Shown: piece by piece, positions 33,991-42,532 of the stretch
Numbering within the stretch: position 1 is the first letter of the stretch
Layout: each line of letters begins with the position of its first letter
Source: Mycolicibacterium sp. BiH015
GTDB taxonomy: Bacteria > Actinomycetota > Actinomycetes > Mycobacteriales > Mycobacteriaceae
DNA length: 64,000 nucleotides
Reading direction: 5' to 3'
NCBI RefSeq assembly: GCF_027706845.1
Contig: NZ_JAQGCZ010000013.1
Coordinates: 1-64,000, forward strand
The notes under the pieces: model-generated
Database searches by the model: none
The model's input: only the letters and a program-made list of their open reading frames with translations
What the model was told of the DNA's origin: nothing
Translations under genes and position numbers: made by a program

Positions 33991-34283
33991 GTGGCGTGAC
34001 CATCAATGGTATTTGCTGTATGTCCGGTTTGGTTAGCTCGTCGGCGACTTCTCGAGTCGGGTCAGGCGTGCGAGCTGGTATGTCCTCAGGGCCCGCTGAT
34101 TCGTTCTCCATACTCGACGACCGCATCGCTGTTATGCCGTAATCGACTGTTATAGAGCAGATTTTAGCCCACTAAGCCATCGATGCGTGCTCTGCATAGC
34201 TATTGCAATCTTCCGTCTGCGGCAAGCGCGTGTTTCAAAAGATCACCGTTCATGAAATGTTCGCCGGCAATATGTACATTTGC
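33991..34283. other. A+T-richer gap between the C39 genes and PGRS3
   Basis: About 290 bases, visibly richer in A and T than the genes around it, ending at the PGRS3 promoter. No gene, repeat or terminator with a U-tract is evident. Confidence 0.5.
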
Positions 34284-34313
34284 TTGACACGTTGCTGGAA
34301 TCAGCCTTACATT
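34284..34313 (+). promoter_or_regulatory. Promoter of PGRS3
   Basis: TTGACA (34284-34289), an 18-base spacer starting CGTTGCTGGA, and TACATT (34308-34313), 74 bases before the GTG start. Same layout and GTTGCTG block as PGRS1 and PGRS2. Confidence 0.7.
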
Positions 34314-34386
34314 CTCCCCAACCCAGGGATATTGGGGGCTTCACGCGCATCGCCAGGGGGCGGTCCGGAAAACGGAGGGGTACCAA

Positions 34387-35868
34387 GTGGGTAGACACCG
34401 CATGGCTCGGGAATCACGTTCGTCGCACCGTTCGGTCGGTCGCTATCTCGCGGCCGGCGTCTTCGGATCCGCAATGGTCGGCGCCGGCGTCGCGCTCGCG
34501 GCCGCGCCTGACGCCGAAGTGACGACGCCGGTGGCGATGGAGGTGGAACTGTTGTCGACCGAGTCGGCTGCTCCTGAATGCCTGATTGGCAGCGTCACAG
34601 CGGACGGCTGCGGATCGCTGGTCGGCTCGGGCGGCGCACCGACACCGCTGGCTCTCTTGTCCGCCAATCCCGTCCTGCGTCCCATCATCGGTCCCGGCGG
34701 CTGGCTGATCGGCAACGGCCTCGATGCCGCAGAGGATTGCGAAGGCAACGCGTGCCGCGGTGGCGACGGCGGACTTCTGTGGGGTAACGGTGGCGACGGA
34801 CTCTACGGCTACGACGGCGGCAACGCCGGTTTCCTGTTCGGCGACGGCGGCGACGGTGGTGCCGGTCTGGATGCGTTCTACCGGGAGGCCACCGGCGAAA
34901 AGCTGGCCGCCACCGACGGCGGGCGCGGTGGTCGTGGTGGATTCCTGTTCGGCAATGGCGGTAACGGCGGCGACGGCGGGTCCGACGAGAACCTGTTGGA
35001 TGCCGATGACCCGGAGGACAACGACGCCGAGGGCGCCAAGGGCGGCAACGGCGGTAGCGGAGGCCTTCTCGGCGGCGAAGGCGGAGATGCCGGATGGGGC
35101 GGCGATGCCTACTCGTTCAACGGCGACGCGTACGCGGGAGACGGCGGCGTGGGTGGCGCGGCCACGATGGGCAGCGGCGGCTGGGGCGGTGACGGCGGCA
35201 ACGCCGAGTCCGAATATGGCAGCGCCTACGGCGGCTGGGGCGGCGCCGGCGGCAATTCGTTCAATGGCAACGGCGGCAATGGCGGCTGGGGCGGCGACGC
35301 CGCAGCCTACGAAGACGGCGAAGAAGCTGTGGGTGGCGACGGAGGCAAGGGTGGCGCGACCACCATCGGTGACGGCGGTGACGGCGGCACCGGCGGGGAA
35401 GGCGACCCGGATTTCGATGCGGATGCCAGCGGCGGCTTCGGTGGTAACGGCGGTTCCACGCTCGTCGGCAACGGCGGTGACGGGGGAGACGGCGGCGATG
35501 CCACCCCGATGGACGGCAACGGCGAAGGTGGCCTCGGCGGCAACGGCGGCAACGGCGGCAACGCCGGTCTCGCTGGAACCGGAGGCGACGGCGGCGCCGG
35601 CGGGGAGGCCTACGTCTTCGGCGACGAAGAAGGCGAATCCGACGGCGACGCCACCGGTGGTGATGGCGGAAACGGTGGCCGCGGCGGGTTCGTGGCGGGC
35701 GAGGGCGGTGACGGCGGCGACGGCGGCGACGCAACCGTCCCCGATGCCGGCACGGGTTCGCCCAGCGCAGGCGTCGGCGGCGTGGGCGGCGCCGGCGGGC
35801 TGGCCGGTACCCGCGGTGACGACGGCGCGGACGGCACGGCCGGCCGCGAAAGCGACGACGACCAGTAG
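34387..35868 (+). CDS. PE-less PGRS-repeat protein, paralogue 3
   Basis: A 493-residue PGRS protein most like paralogue 1. GTG at 34387 follows GGAGGGG by six bases. Basic N-terminus, hydrophobic segment about 20-40, cysteines at 65, 75, 118 and 123 (C-x9-C-x42-C-x4-C), the shared 'RPIIGPGGWLIGNGLDAAED' block, then GGxGG repeats from about 124 to 475 and an acidic end (E-S-D-D-D-Q). It is transcribed from its own copy of the shared promoter and is followed by a strong terminator hairpin. No PE domain, no LPXTG motif. Function unknown. Confidence 0.85.
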   Translation: MGRHRMARESRSSHRSVGRYLAAGVFGSAMVGAGVALAAAPDAEVTTPVAMEVELLSTESAAPECLIGSVTADGCGSLVGSGGAPTPLALLSANPVLRPIIGPGGWLIGNGLDAAEDCEGNACRGGDGGLLWGNGGDGLYGYDGGNAGFLFGDGGDGGAGLDAFYREATGEKLAATDGGRGGRGGFLFGNGGNGGDGGSDENLLDADDPEDNDAEGAKGGNGGSGGLLGGEGGDAGWGGDAYSFNGDAYAGDGGVGGAATMGSGGWGGDGGNAESEYGSAYGGWGGAGGNSFNGNGGNGGWGGDAAAYEDGEEAVGGDGGKGGATTIGDGGDGGTGGEGDPDFDADASGGFGGNGGSTLVGNGGDGGDGGDATPMDGNGEGGLGGNGGNGGNAGLAGTGGDGGAGGEAYVFGDEEGESDGDATGGDGGNGGRGGFVAGEGGDGGDGGDATVPDAGTGSPSAGVGGVGGAGGLAGTRGDDGADGTAGRESDDDQ

Positions 35869-35880
35869 GTGATCCGACGG

Positions 35881-35914
35881 CCTCCGGGTGAAGGGCCCAC
35901 CCCTTCCCCGGAGG
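35881..35914 (+). terminator. Hairpin terminator after PGRS3
   Basis: CCTCCGGG (35881-35888) pairs with CCCGGAGG (35907-35914) and GAAGGG (35890-35895) with CCCTTC (35901-35906), one bulged T, five-base loop, followed by TTTCGTCGCTTTCT. It separates PGRS3 from uvrD1. Confidence 0.75.
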
Positions 35915-35986
35915 TTTCGTCGCTTTCTGGGGAAAACTCCCGGTGGGCCGAACCTGTCTGCCGTCAGCGGTAAGTTTGGGTGCGAC

Positions 35987-38341
35987 ATGAGTGTGCACGT
36001 GACCCTGAACGACGCGAACCTCTTAAAAGAGGAAGCCAGGCCGATGTCCGGCGACGACCTTCTCGAAGGCCTCAACCCCCAGCAGCGCCAGGCGGTGCTG
36101 CACGAAGGCTCGCCGCTGCTCATCGTGGCGGGCGCAGGCTCGGGGAAGACGGCGGTGCTGACCCGCCGGATCGCCTACCTGCTGGCATCCCGGGAGGTCG
36201 GCGTCGGCCAGGTGCTGGCCATCACGTTCACCAACAAGGCCGCCGCCGAGATGCGCGAGCGGGTGGCCGGGTTGGTCGGGCCGCGGGCACGCAACATGTG
36301 GGTGTCGACGTTCCATTCCACATGCGTGCGGATCCTGCGTAATCAGGCCTCACTGCTGCCCGGGCTGAACTCGAACTTCTCGATCTACGACGCCGACGAC
36401 TCGCGGCGCCTGCTGATGATGATCGGCAAGGACATGGGGTTGGACACCAAGCGGCATTCGCCCCGGCTGCTGGCCAACGGCATCTCCAACCTGAAGAATG
36501 AACTGATCGGACCGGAGCAGGCCGCCGCCGAGGCCTCGGAGGCCGAGGACGATCTCGCCCGCATCATCGCCGAGGTGTACGGCGAATACCAGCGCAGGTT
36601 GCGGGCGGCCAACGCACTGGATTTCGACGATCTCATCGGCGAGACAGTCGCTGTGCTGCAAGCTTTTCCGCAGATCGCCCAGTACTACCGGCGCCGGTTC
36701 CGGCACATCCTGGTCGACGAGTACCAGGACACCAACCATGCCCAGTACGTCCTGGTACGCGAGTTGGTCGGCACCGAGACGGTCGACGGCCTGGCGCCGG
36801 CCGAGCTGTGCGTCGTCGGCGACGCCGACCAGTCGATCTATGCCTTCCGCGGTGCGACGATCCGCAACATCGAGGACTTCGAACGCGACTTCCCCAACGC
36901 CACAACGATTCTGCTCGAACAGAACTACCGGTCCACGCAGAACATCTTGAACGCCGCGAATGCGGTCATCGCGCGCAATGCCGGCAGGCGGGAGAAGCGG
37001 CTGTGGACCGATGCAGGCGAAGGTGAGCTGATCGTCGGGTACGTCGCCGACAACGAACACGACGAGGCGCGTTTCATCGCGCAAGAGATCGACGCGCTGT
37101 CCGACTCGATCCCGGACTTCTCGTACAACGAAGTGGCCGTCTTCTATCGCACCAACAACTCGTCGCGCGCGATCGAAGAAGTGTTCATCCGCGCCGGCAT
37201 ACCGTACAAAGTCGTTGGCGGAGTGCGGTTCTACGAGCGCAAGGAGATTCGCGACATCGTCGCCTACCTGCGTGTCCTGGACAACCCCGGCGACTCGGTG
37301 AGCATGAGGCGCATCCTCAACACCCCGCGCCGCGGTATCGGTGACCGCGCCGAGGCGTGTGTGGCGGTGTATGCGGAGAACACCGGATCCAATTTCAACG
37401 ATGCGCTGGTGGCCGCTGCCGAAGGCAAGGTCCCGATGCTCAACACCCGGGCGGAGAAGCAGATCGCCGGCTTCGTCGCCCTGCTCGACGAGCTGCGCGG
37501 TGGACTCGACGGAGAGCTGGGCGACCTCGTCGAAACCGTCCTCGACCGCACCGGCTACCGCGCCGAACTCGAGGCATCCAACGATCCGCAGGACCTTGCC
37601 CGGCTCGACAACCTCAACGAGTTGGTCAGCGTCGCTCACGAATTCAGCACCGACCTGGCGAACGCGAAAGCTCTCGCCGAAGAGGAAACCGATCTCGAGG
37701 ACGAGGACGTTCCCGACACCGGTGTGCTCGCCGCCTTCCTGGAGCGGGTCTCCCTCGTCGCCGACGCCGACGACATCCCCGAACACGGGTCGGGCGTGGT
37801 GACCATGATGACGCTGCACACCGCGAAGGGGCTGGAGTTCCCGCTGGTCTTCGTGACCGGATGGGAGGACGGCATGTTCCCGCACATGCGCGCTCTCGGG
37901 GACCCGATGGAATTGTCGGAGGAACGGCGGCTGGCCTACGTGGGGATCACCCGCGCCCGGCAACGCCTCTACCTGAGCCGGGCCAAGGTCCGCTCGTCGT
38001 GGGGCCAGCCGATGCTGAACCCCGAATCCCGGTTCCTGCGCGAGATTCCGCAGGAGCTCATCAACTGGCGCCGTACCGAGGCCCCGTCGTCGTCGTACTC
38101 GGCACCCGTGGGCAACGCGGGCCGGTACGGGACGCCGCGTCCGTCCCCGTCACGGCCGGCTGCCGCGAAACGGGCCCTGATCGTGTTGGAGCCGGGCGAT
38201 CGCGTCACCCACGACAAGTACGGCCTCGGCCGGGTGGAAGAGGTCTCCGGCGCCGGGGAGTCGGCGATGTCGCTGATCGACTTCGGCAGCGCCGGGCGGG
38301 TGAAGCTGATGCACAACCACGCGCCGATCAGCAAGCTCTGA
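35987..38341 (+). CDS. uvrD1: ATP-dependent DNA helicase UvrD1 (PcrA-like)
   Basis: A 784-residue superfamily 1A 3'-5' helicase. Walker A 'GAGSGKTAVLTRRIAYL' starts at residue 49, motif Ia is 'TFTNKAAAEMRERV', motif II 'DEYQDTN', motif III 'GDADQSIYAFRGA', motif IV region 'QNYRST', motif V 'TLHTAKGLEFP' and motif VI 'YVGITRARQRLYLSRA'. The C-terminal Tudor-like end 'GDRVTHDKYGLGRVEEV' contacts RNA polymerase in relatives. The protein closely follows Rv0949; the mycobacterial enzyme works with Ku in end repair and in nucleotide excision. ATG at 35987 matches the M-S-V-H start of Rv0949. Confidence 0.97.
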   Translation: MSVHVTLNDANLLKEEARPMSGDDLLEGLNPQQRQAVLHEGSPLLIVAGAGSGKTAVLTRRIAYLLASREVGVGQVLAITFTNKAAAEMRERVAGLVGPRARNMWVSTFHSTCVRILRNQASLLPGLNSNFSIYDADDSRRLLMMIGKDMGLDTKRHSPRLLANGISNLKNELIGPEQAAAEASEAEDDLARIIAEVYGEYQRRLRAANALDFDDLIGETVAVLQAFPQIAQYYRRRFRHILVDEYQDTNHAQYVLVRELVGTETVDGLAPAELCVVGDADQSIYAFRGATIRNIEDFERDFPNATTILLEQNYRSTQNILNAANAVIARNAGRREKRLWTDAGEGELIVGYVADNEHDEARFIAQEIDALSDSIPDFSYNEVAVFYRTNNSSRAIEEVFIRAGIPYKVVGGVRFYERKEIRDIVAYLRVLDNPGDSVSMRRILNTPRRGIGDRAEACVAVYAENTGSNFNDALVAAAEGKVPMLNTRAEKQIAGFVALLDELRGGLDGELGDLVETVLDRTGYRAELEASNDPQDLARLDNLNELVSVAHEFSTDLANAKALAEEETDLEDEDVPDTGVLAAFLERVSLVADADDIPEHGSGVVTMMTLHTAKGLEFPLVFVTGWEDGMFPHMRALGDPMELSEERRLAYVGITRARQRLYLSRAKVRSSWGQPMLNPESRFLREIPQELINWRRTEAPSSSYSAPVGNAGRYGTPRPSPSRPAAAKRALIVLEPGDRVTHDKYGLGRVEEVSGAGESAMSLIDFGSAGRVKLMHNHAPISKL

Positions 38342-38342
38342 A

Positions 38343-38957
38343 TCAGTCCGCGCGGCTCCACCGCGCCGTCGAGGGTAATGCTGCGAGCACGATGGCCGTC
38401 AGCGGCAGCAGAGGCAACGCGTAGACCGGTGCTGGCAGCTTCGCGCCTGCCACGAACAAGCTCGCGAAGATGAGCACCGCGATCACCGCCCCGACGACGA
38501 TCAGCAGCCGCGCGGTCCGTCGGCGCAACAACAACGCGACCACGCCGCTGATGGATGCCGCCGCAGAGACGGCGGCGAGGAACCCGACGGCCACGCAGAA
38601 CAGCGGGTCGGTCGCCCACCACCCGGTGATCAGATCGGTGGCGATCACGCCGCTGGCCCAGCCGGACAGGATGCTGAGCACCGCGGTGGCGATGGCCGAC
38701 CGCGGGTCGACGCGCGGGCTCCGCGGCGGCCCCACCGCGGTCGGTTTGGCACGCGGAAAGAATTGGGTGACGGGTTCGGGGACGGCGGGCTGGGCGCCCG
38801 TGGGATGACGCCGCAGGATGCTCGTCGGCGGGTCGGCGTCAGCCGGTGAGGGAACGGGATCCGAGCCGGTGTTCAGCGGCGCACGGCGCAGAATCCGGGT
38901 ACTGGTGTCGTCCTGCTCTGAGGGTGAGCTGGCTTCGGGAGGTGGATCGCTGGCCAC
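38343..38957 (-). CDS. Hypothetical membrane protein, four predicted helices
   Basis: A 204-residue protein: residues 1-85 are Pro/Ser/Asp-rich and disordered, with two copies of an R-I/S-L-R-R short motif, and the remainder forms four membrane helices. It starts with GTG directly next to the stop of the M23 peptidase gene, so the two are probably one operon. Its stop is one base from the convergent uvrD1 stop. No family recognised. Confidence 0.7.
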   Translation of the reverse strand: MASDPPPEASSPSEQDDTSTRILRRAPLNTGSDPVPSPADADPPTSILRRHPTGAQPAVPEPVTQFFPRAKPTAVGPPRSPRVDPRSAIATAVLSILSGWASGVIATDLITGWWATDPLFCVAVGFLAAVSAAASISGVVALLLRRRTARLLIVVGAVIAVLIFASLFVAGAKLPAPVYALPLLPLTAIVLAALPSTARWSRAD

Positions 38958-40013
38958 TCAGCCAACGTAGCCGCCGGGGGACAACCCCCGCTTGGCCAGC
39001 CAGCCGACGGGATCTACTCGGTCGGTGCCGTTGAGGTGGACCTCGAAGTGGCAGTGGGGGCCGGTGGAATTGCCGGTGTTGCCCATCTTGGCGATCTGGT
39101 CACCGGCCATCACGCGCTCACCGACGGTGACGAGGATGGAGCTGTTGTGGCCGTACAGGGTGACCGTGCCGTCAGCGTGACGCAGTTTCACCAGGTTGCC
39201 GTAGCCGCCCTCCGGACCCGCGGCGATGACGACGCCATCGGCGGCGGCCAGGATCGGGGTGCCGATCGCGTTGGCGATGTCGATGCCCGCGTGCAGCACA
39301 CCCCACCGGTATCCGAAGCCGGAGGTCCACACACCCGTGGTCGGCATGACGAATTGCGGCTTGGTCAGCCTGGCCTCGCGCTCGGCGCGCTCCTGCGCGA
39401 ACGCGGCAGCCTTGGTGATCTCCTCGGCGTGGATGGCCGAGTTGGACGCCGGGGCGACGGAGACGATCTGCATGCCGTCCACGGAACCCGTGACGACAGT
39501 GCCATCGCCCAGCGTCGTCTGGTCGGAAGCGAGCACCGTTTCGGCGGGAGCCTTCGCGGTGTTGTTGGTCATCGTGTAAGCGCCCGCAGCGGTTGCTCCG
39601 ACGGCCATGGCCGCGACAACGAGCCGACCCTTAACGGGCACTTCAGGCTTGCGATGCGCGCCTTTGCGGCCACGCATGTCGATGATGTCCGTCTTTGCTG
39701 TGCCGTCGCTGACATCGGTGTGGCTGTCGCGGTATGCGCGATCGGAAGCGCCGCGCCGCTCGCTGGGCTCCGCGCGGAATTCCGACGGCACGACGAGATG
39801 CAGCGGCGTCAGATCGTCGGTGTCGTGCAGATCGTCGAGTTCCGGCGCGTGAATGACTTCCGTGTCGCGGTCAAAAGCCGCGTGCGACAGGAACTCTAGG
39901 TCGTCAGACGTTCCGAGATCACCGAACTCGTTGAACGGGATGATGTCGGTGACTTCCGAGGGGCCAGGCGCCGCTACGGCCTCGCGGGAACGAGGCAAAC
40001 GATGCTGAGGCAA
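38958..40013 (-). CDS. M23-family metallopeptidase (Rv0950c-like)
   Basis: A 351-residue envelope protein. A cytoplasmic acidic N-terminus (1-125) precedes one membrane helix ('VVAAMAVGATAAGAY', about 130-146), then a coiled stretch and a C-terminal LytM/M23 domain. Zinc ligands are visible in 'HAGIDIAN' (H-x3-D) and 'HCHFEVH' (H-x-H), with 'TLYGHNS' between. It is predicted to be a peptidoglycan endopeptidase. Synteny with Rv0950c supports this. It is divergent from sucC; a TATATAA on the minus strand near 40,060 may be its -10 box. Confidence 0.92.
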   Translation of the reverse strand: MPQHRLPRSREAVAAPGPSEVTDIIPFNEFGDLGTSDDLEFLSHAAFDRDTEVIHAPELDDLHDTDDLTPLHLVVPSEFRAEPSERRGASDRAYRDSHTDVSDGTAKTDIIDMRGRKGAHRKPEVPVKGRLVVAAMAVGATAAGAYTMTNNTAKAPAETVLASDQTTLGDGTVVTGSVDGMQIVSVAPASNSAIHAEEITKAAAFAQERAEREARLTKPQFVMPTTGVWTSGFGYRWGVLHAGIDIANAIGTPILAAADGVVIAAGPEGGYGNLVKLRHADGTVTLYGHNSSILVTVGERVMAGDQIAKMGNTGNSTGPHCHFEVHLNGTDRVDPVGWLAKRGLSPGGYVG

Positions 40014-40276
40014 CCTGAAACGTCCTTAATGTCCGGGGAGTCATCGTGACCAGTCCGTTATATAGACCCCAGGACGTTAACCAAATTCCAATCCTGGTGG
40101 CAACCCGAGACCTTATTCCAACCGCGAATGTGACTTGAATCACGATGCGACCCACGGTGAGATCGACCACATGATCGGGGTGCGATGACAACGGTTTGCA
40201 CCCGTGTCGATACAGTCACCCCGAGCCCATCGGGCCGTACCTCTAGCCGCTCACAGACAGGGATGTTCCGGATTCC
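40014..40276. promoter_or_regulatory. Divergent promoter region between the M23 gene and sucCD
   Basis: 263 bases. TATATAAC on the minus strand near 40,058-40,064 suits a -10 for the M23 gene. On the plus strand TACAGT (40211-40216) could be a -10 for sucC, with TGACAA (40186-40191) a poorly spaced -35. The leader of the M23 gene is about 45 bases. Confidence 0.4.
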
Positions 40277-41440
40277 ATGGACCTCTTCGAGTATCAGGCG
40301 AAAGAGCTGTTCGCCAAGCACAACGTTCCCACCACCCCCGGCCGGGTGACCGAATCCGCCGAGGATGCGAAGGCCATTGCCACCGAAATCGGCAAGCCCG
40401 TCATGGTCAAGGCTCAGGTCAAGGTCGGCGGCCGCGGTAAGGCCGGTGGCGTCAAATACGCCGCGACCCCTGACGACGCCTTCACCCACGCCCAGAACAT
40501 CCTGGGCCTCGACATCAAGGGTCACGTCGTCAAGAAGCTGCTCGTCGCCGAGGCCAGCGACATCGCCGAGGAGTACTACATCTCCTTCCTGCTCGACCGC
40601 TCCAACCGCACCTACCTCGCGATGTGCTCGGTCGAGGGCGGTATGGAGATCGAAGAGGTAGCAGCCACCAAGCCCGACCGTCTGGCCAAGGTGCCTGTCA
40701 ACGCGGTCAAGGGCGTCGACCTGGCATTTGCCCGCGAGATCGCCGAGAAAGGCCACCTGCCCGCCGAGGTGCTCGACGCCGCCGCGGTGACGATCCAGAA
40801 GCTGTGGGAGGTCTTCACCTCCGAGGACGCCACCCTGGTGGAGGTCAACCCGCTGGTGCGTACGCCGGACGATCAGATCCTGGCCCTCGACGGCAAGGTC
40901 ACTCTCGACGCCAACGCCGACTTCCGCCAGCCCGGCCACGCCGAGTTCGAGGACAAGGACGCCACCGATCCTCTGGAGCTCAAGGCCAAGGAGAACGACC
41001 TCAACTACGTCAAGCTCGACGGCGAGGTCGGCATCATCGGCAACGGCGCAGGCCTGGTCATGTCCACGCTCGACGTCGTCGCCTACGCCGGCGAGAAGCA
41101 CGGCGGCGTCAAGCCCGCCAACTTCCTCGACATCGGCGGCGGCGCCTCGGCCGAGGTGATGGCCAACGGTCTCGACGTGATCCTGGGCGACAGCCAGGTC
41201 AAGAGCGTGTTCGTCAACGTCTTCGGCGGCATCACCTCCTGCGACGCGGTGGCCAACGGCATCGTCAAGGCGCTGGAAATCCTCGGCGACGAGGCCAACA
41301 AGCCGCTGGTCGTGCGCCTCGACGGCAACAACGTCGACGAGGGTCGACGCATCCTCGCCGAAGCCAACCACCCGCTGGTCGTTCAGGCCGAAACCATGGA
41401 CTCCGGGGCCGACAAGGCCGCCGAGCTGGCCAACAAGTAA
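40277..41440 (+). CDS. sucC: Succinyl-CoA synthetase, beta subunit
   Basis: A 387-residue ATP-grasp subunit. The N-terminal '[15 protein letters not shown]' and '[20 protein letters not shown]' form the nucleotide site, and '[20 protein letters not shown]' with 'NIFGGI'-like '[13 protein letters not shown]' belongs to the C-terminal CoA-ligase-type domain. With SucD it converts succinyl-CoA to succinate with NTP formation in the TCA cycle. A 15-base spacer separates it from sucD. Confidence 0.97.
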   Translation: MDLFEYQAKELFAKHNVPTTPGRVTESAEDAKAIATEIGKPVMVKAQVKVGGRGKAGGVKYAATPDDAFTHAQNILGLDIKGHVVKKLLVAEASDIAEEYYISFLLDRSNRTYLAMCSVEGGMEIEEVAATKPDRLAKVPVNAVKGVDLAFAREIAEKGHLPAEVLDAAAVTIQKLWEVFTSEDATLVEVNPLVRTPDDQILALDGKVTLDANADFRQPGHAEFEDKDATDPLELKAKENDLNYVKLDGEVGIIGNGAGLVMSTLDVVAYAGEKHGGVKPANFLDIGGGASAEVMANGLDVILGDSQVKSVFVNVFGGITSCDAVANGIVKALEILGDEANKPLVVRLDGNNVDEGRRILAEANHPLVVQAETMDSGADKAAELANK

Positions 41441-41455
41441 GGGAGCCAACAACTT

Positions 41456-42358
<903 letters not shown>

Positions 42359-42406
42359 GCGTTTAGCCAGCGCGCCCCGCGCCCCGCGCACCGCGCCCCT
42401 CGCACC

Positions 42407-42467
42407 GCGAGCGCGCGTGTTTGTACGCCGACACACCGTCGGATCGCGTACAAATGCGCACGCTCGC
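42407..42467. repeat. Large imperfect palindrome downstream of sucD
   Basis: Bases 42407-42428 pair with 42446-42467 over 22 positions with one mismatch and two G-T pairs. The loop itself forms CCGAC (42428-42432) against GTCGG (42438-42442), sharing one base. The element could form a fully paired cruciform. Confidence 0.65.
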
Positions 42468-42485
42468 TGCAGTCCGCGGTAGCAG

Positions 42486-42519
42486 AAGCCCCCGGAAGTT
42501 GGTGATTCCGGGGGCTTTT
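42486..42519 (+). terminator. Rho-independent terminator after sucCD
   Basis: AAGCCCCCGGAA (42486-42497) pairs perfectly with TTCCGGGGGCTT (42506-42517), eight-base loop, then a TTTT run. With A residues on the 5' side it may act in both directions, as it also lies beyond the end of the convergent S9 peptidase gene. Confidence 0.88.
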
Positions 42520-42532
42520 CGCATCTGCGGCG

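Noticed and set aside
26371-35868. Short tandem-looking repeats that might suggest a CRISPR array or minisatellite
   Set aside because: Periodicity is that of GGxGG coding repeats, in frame, with no constant repeat/spacer structure and no cas genes.
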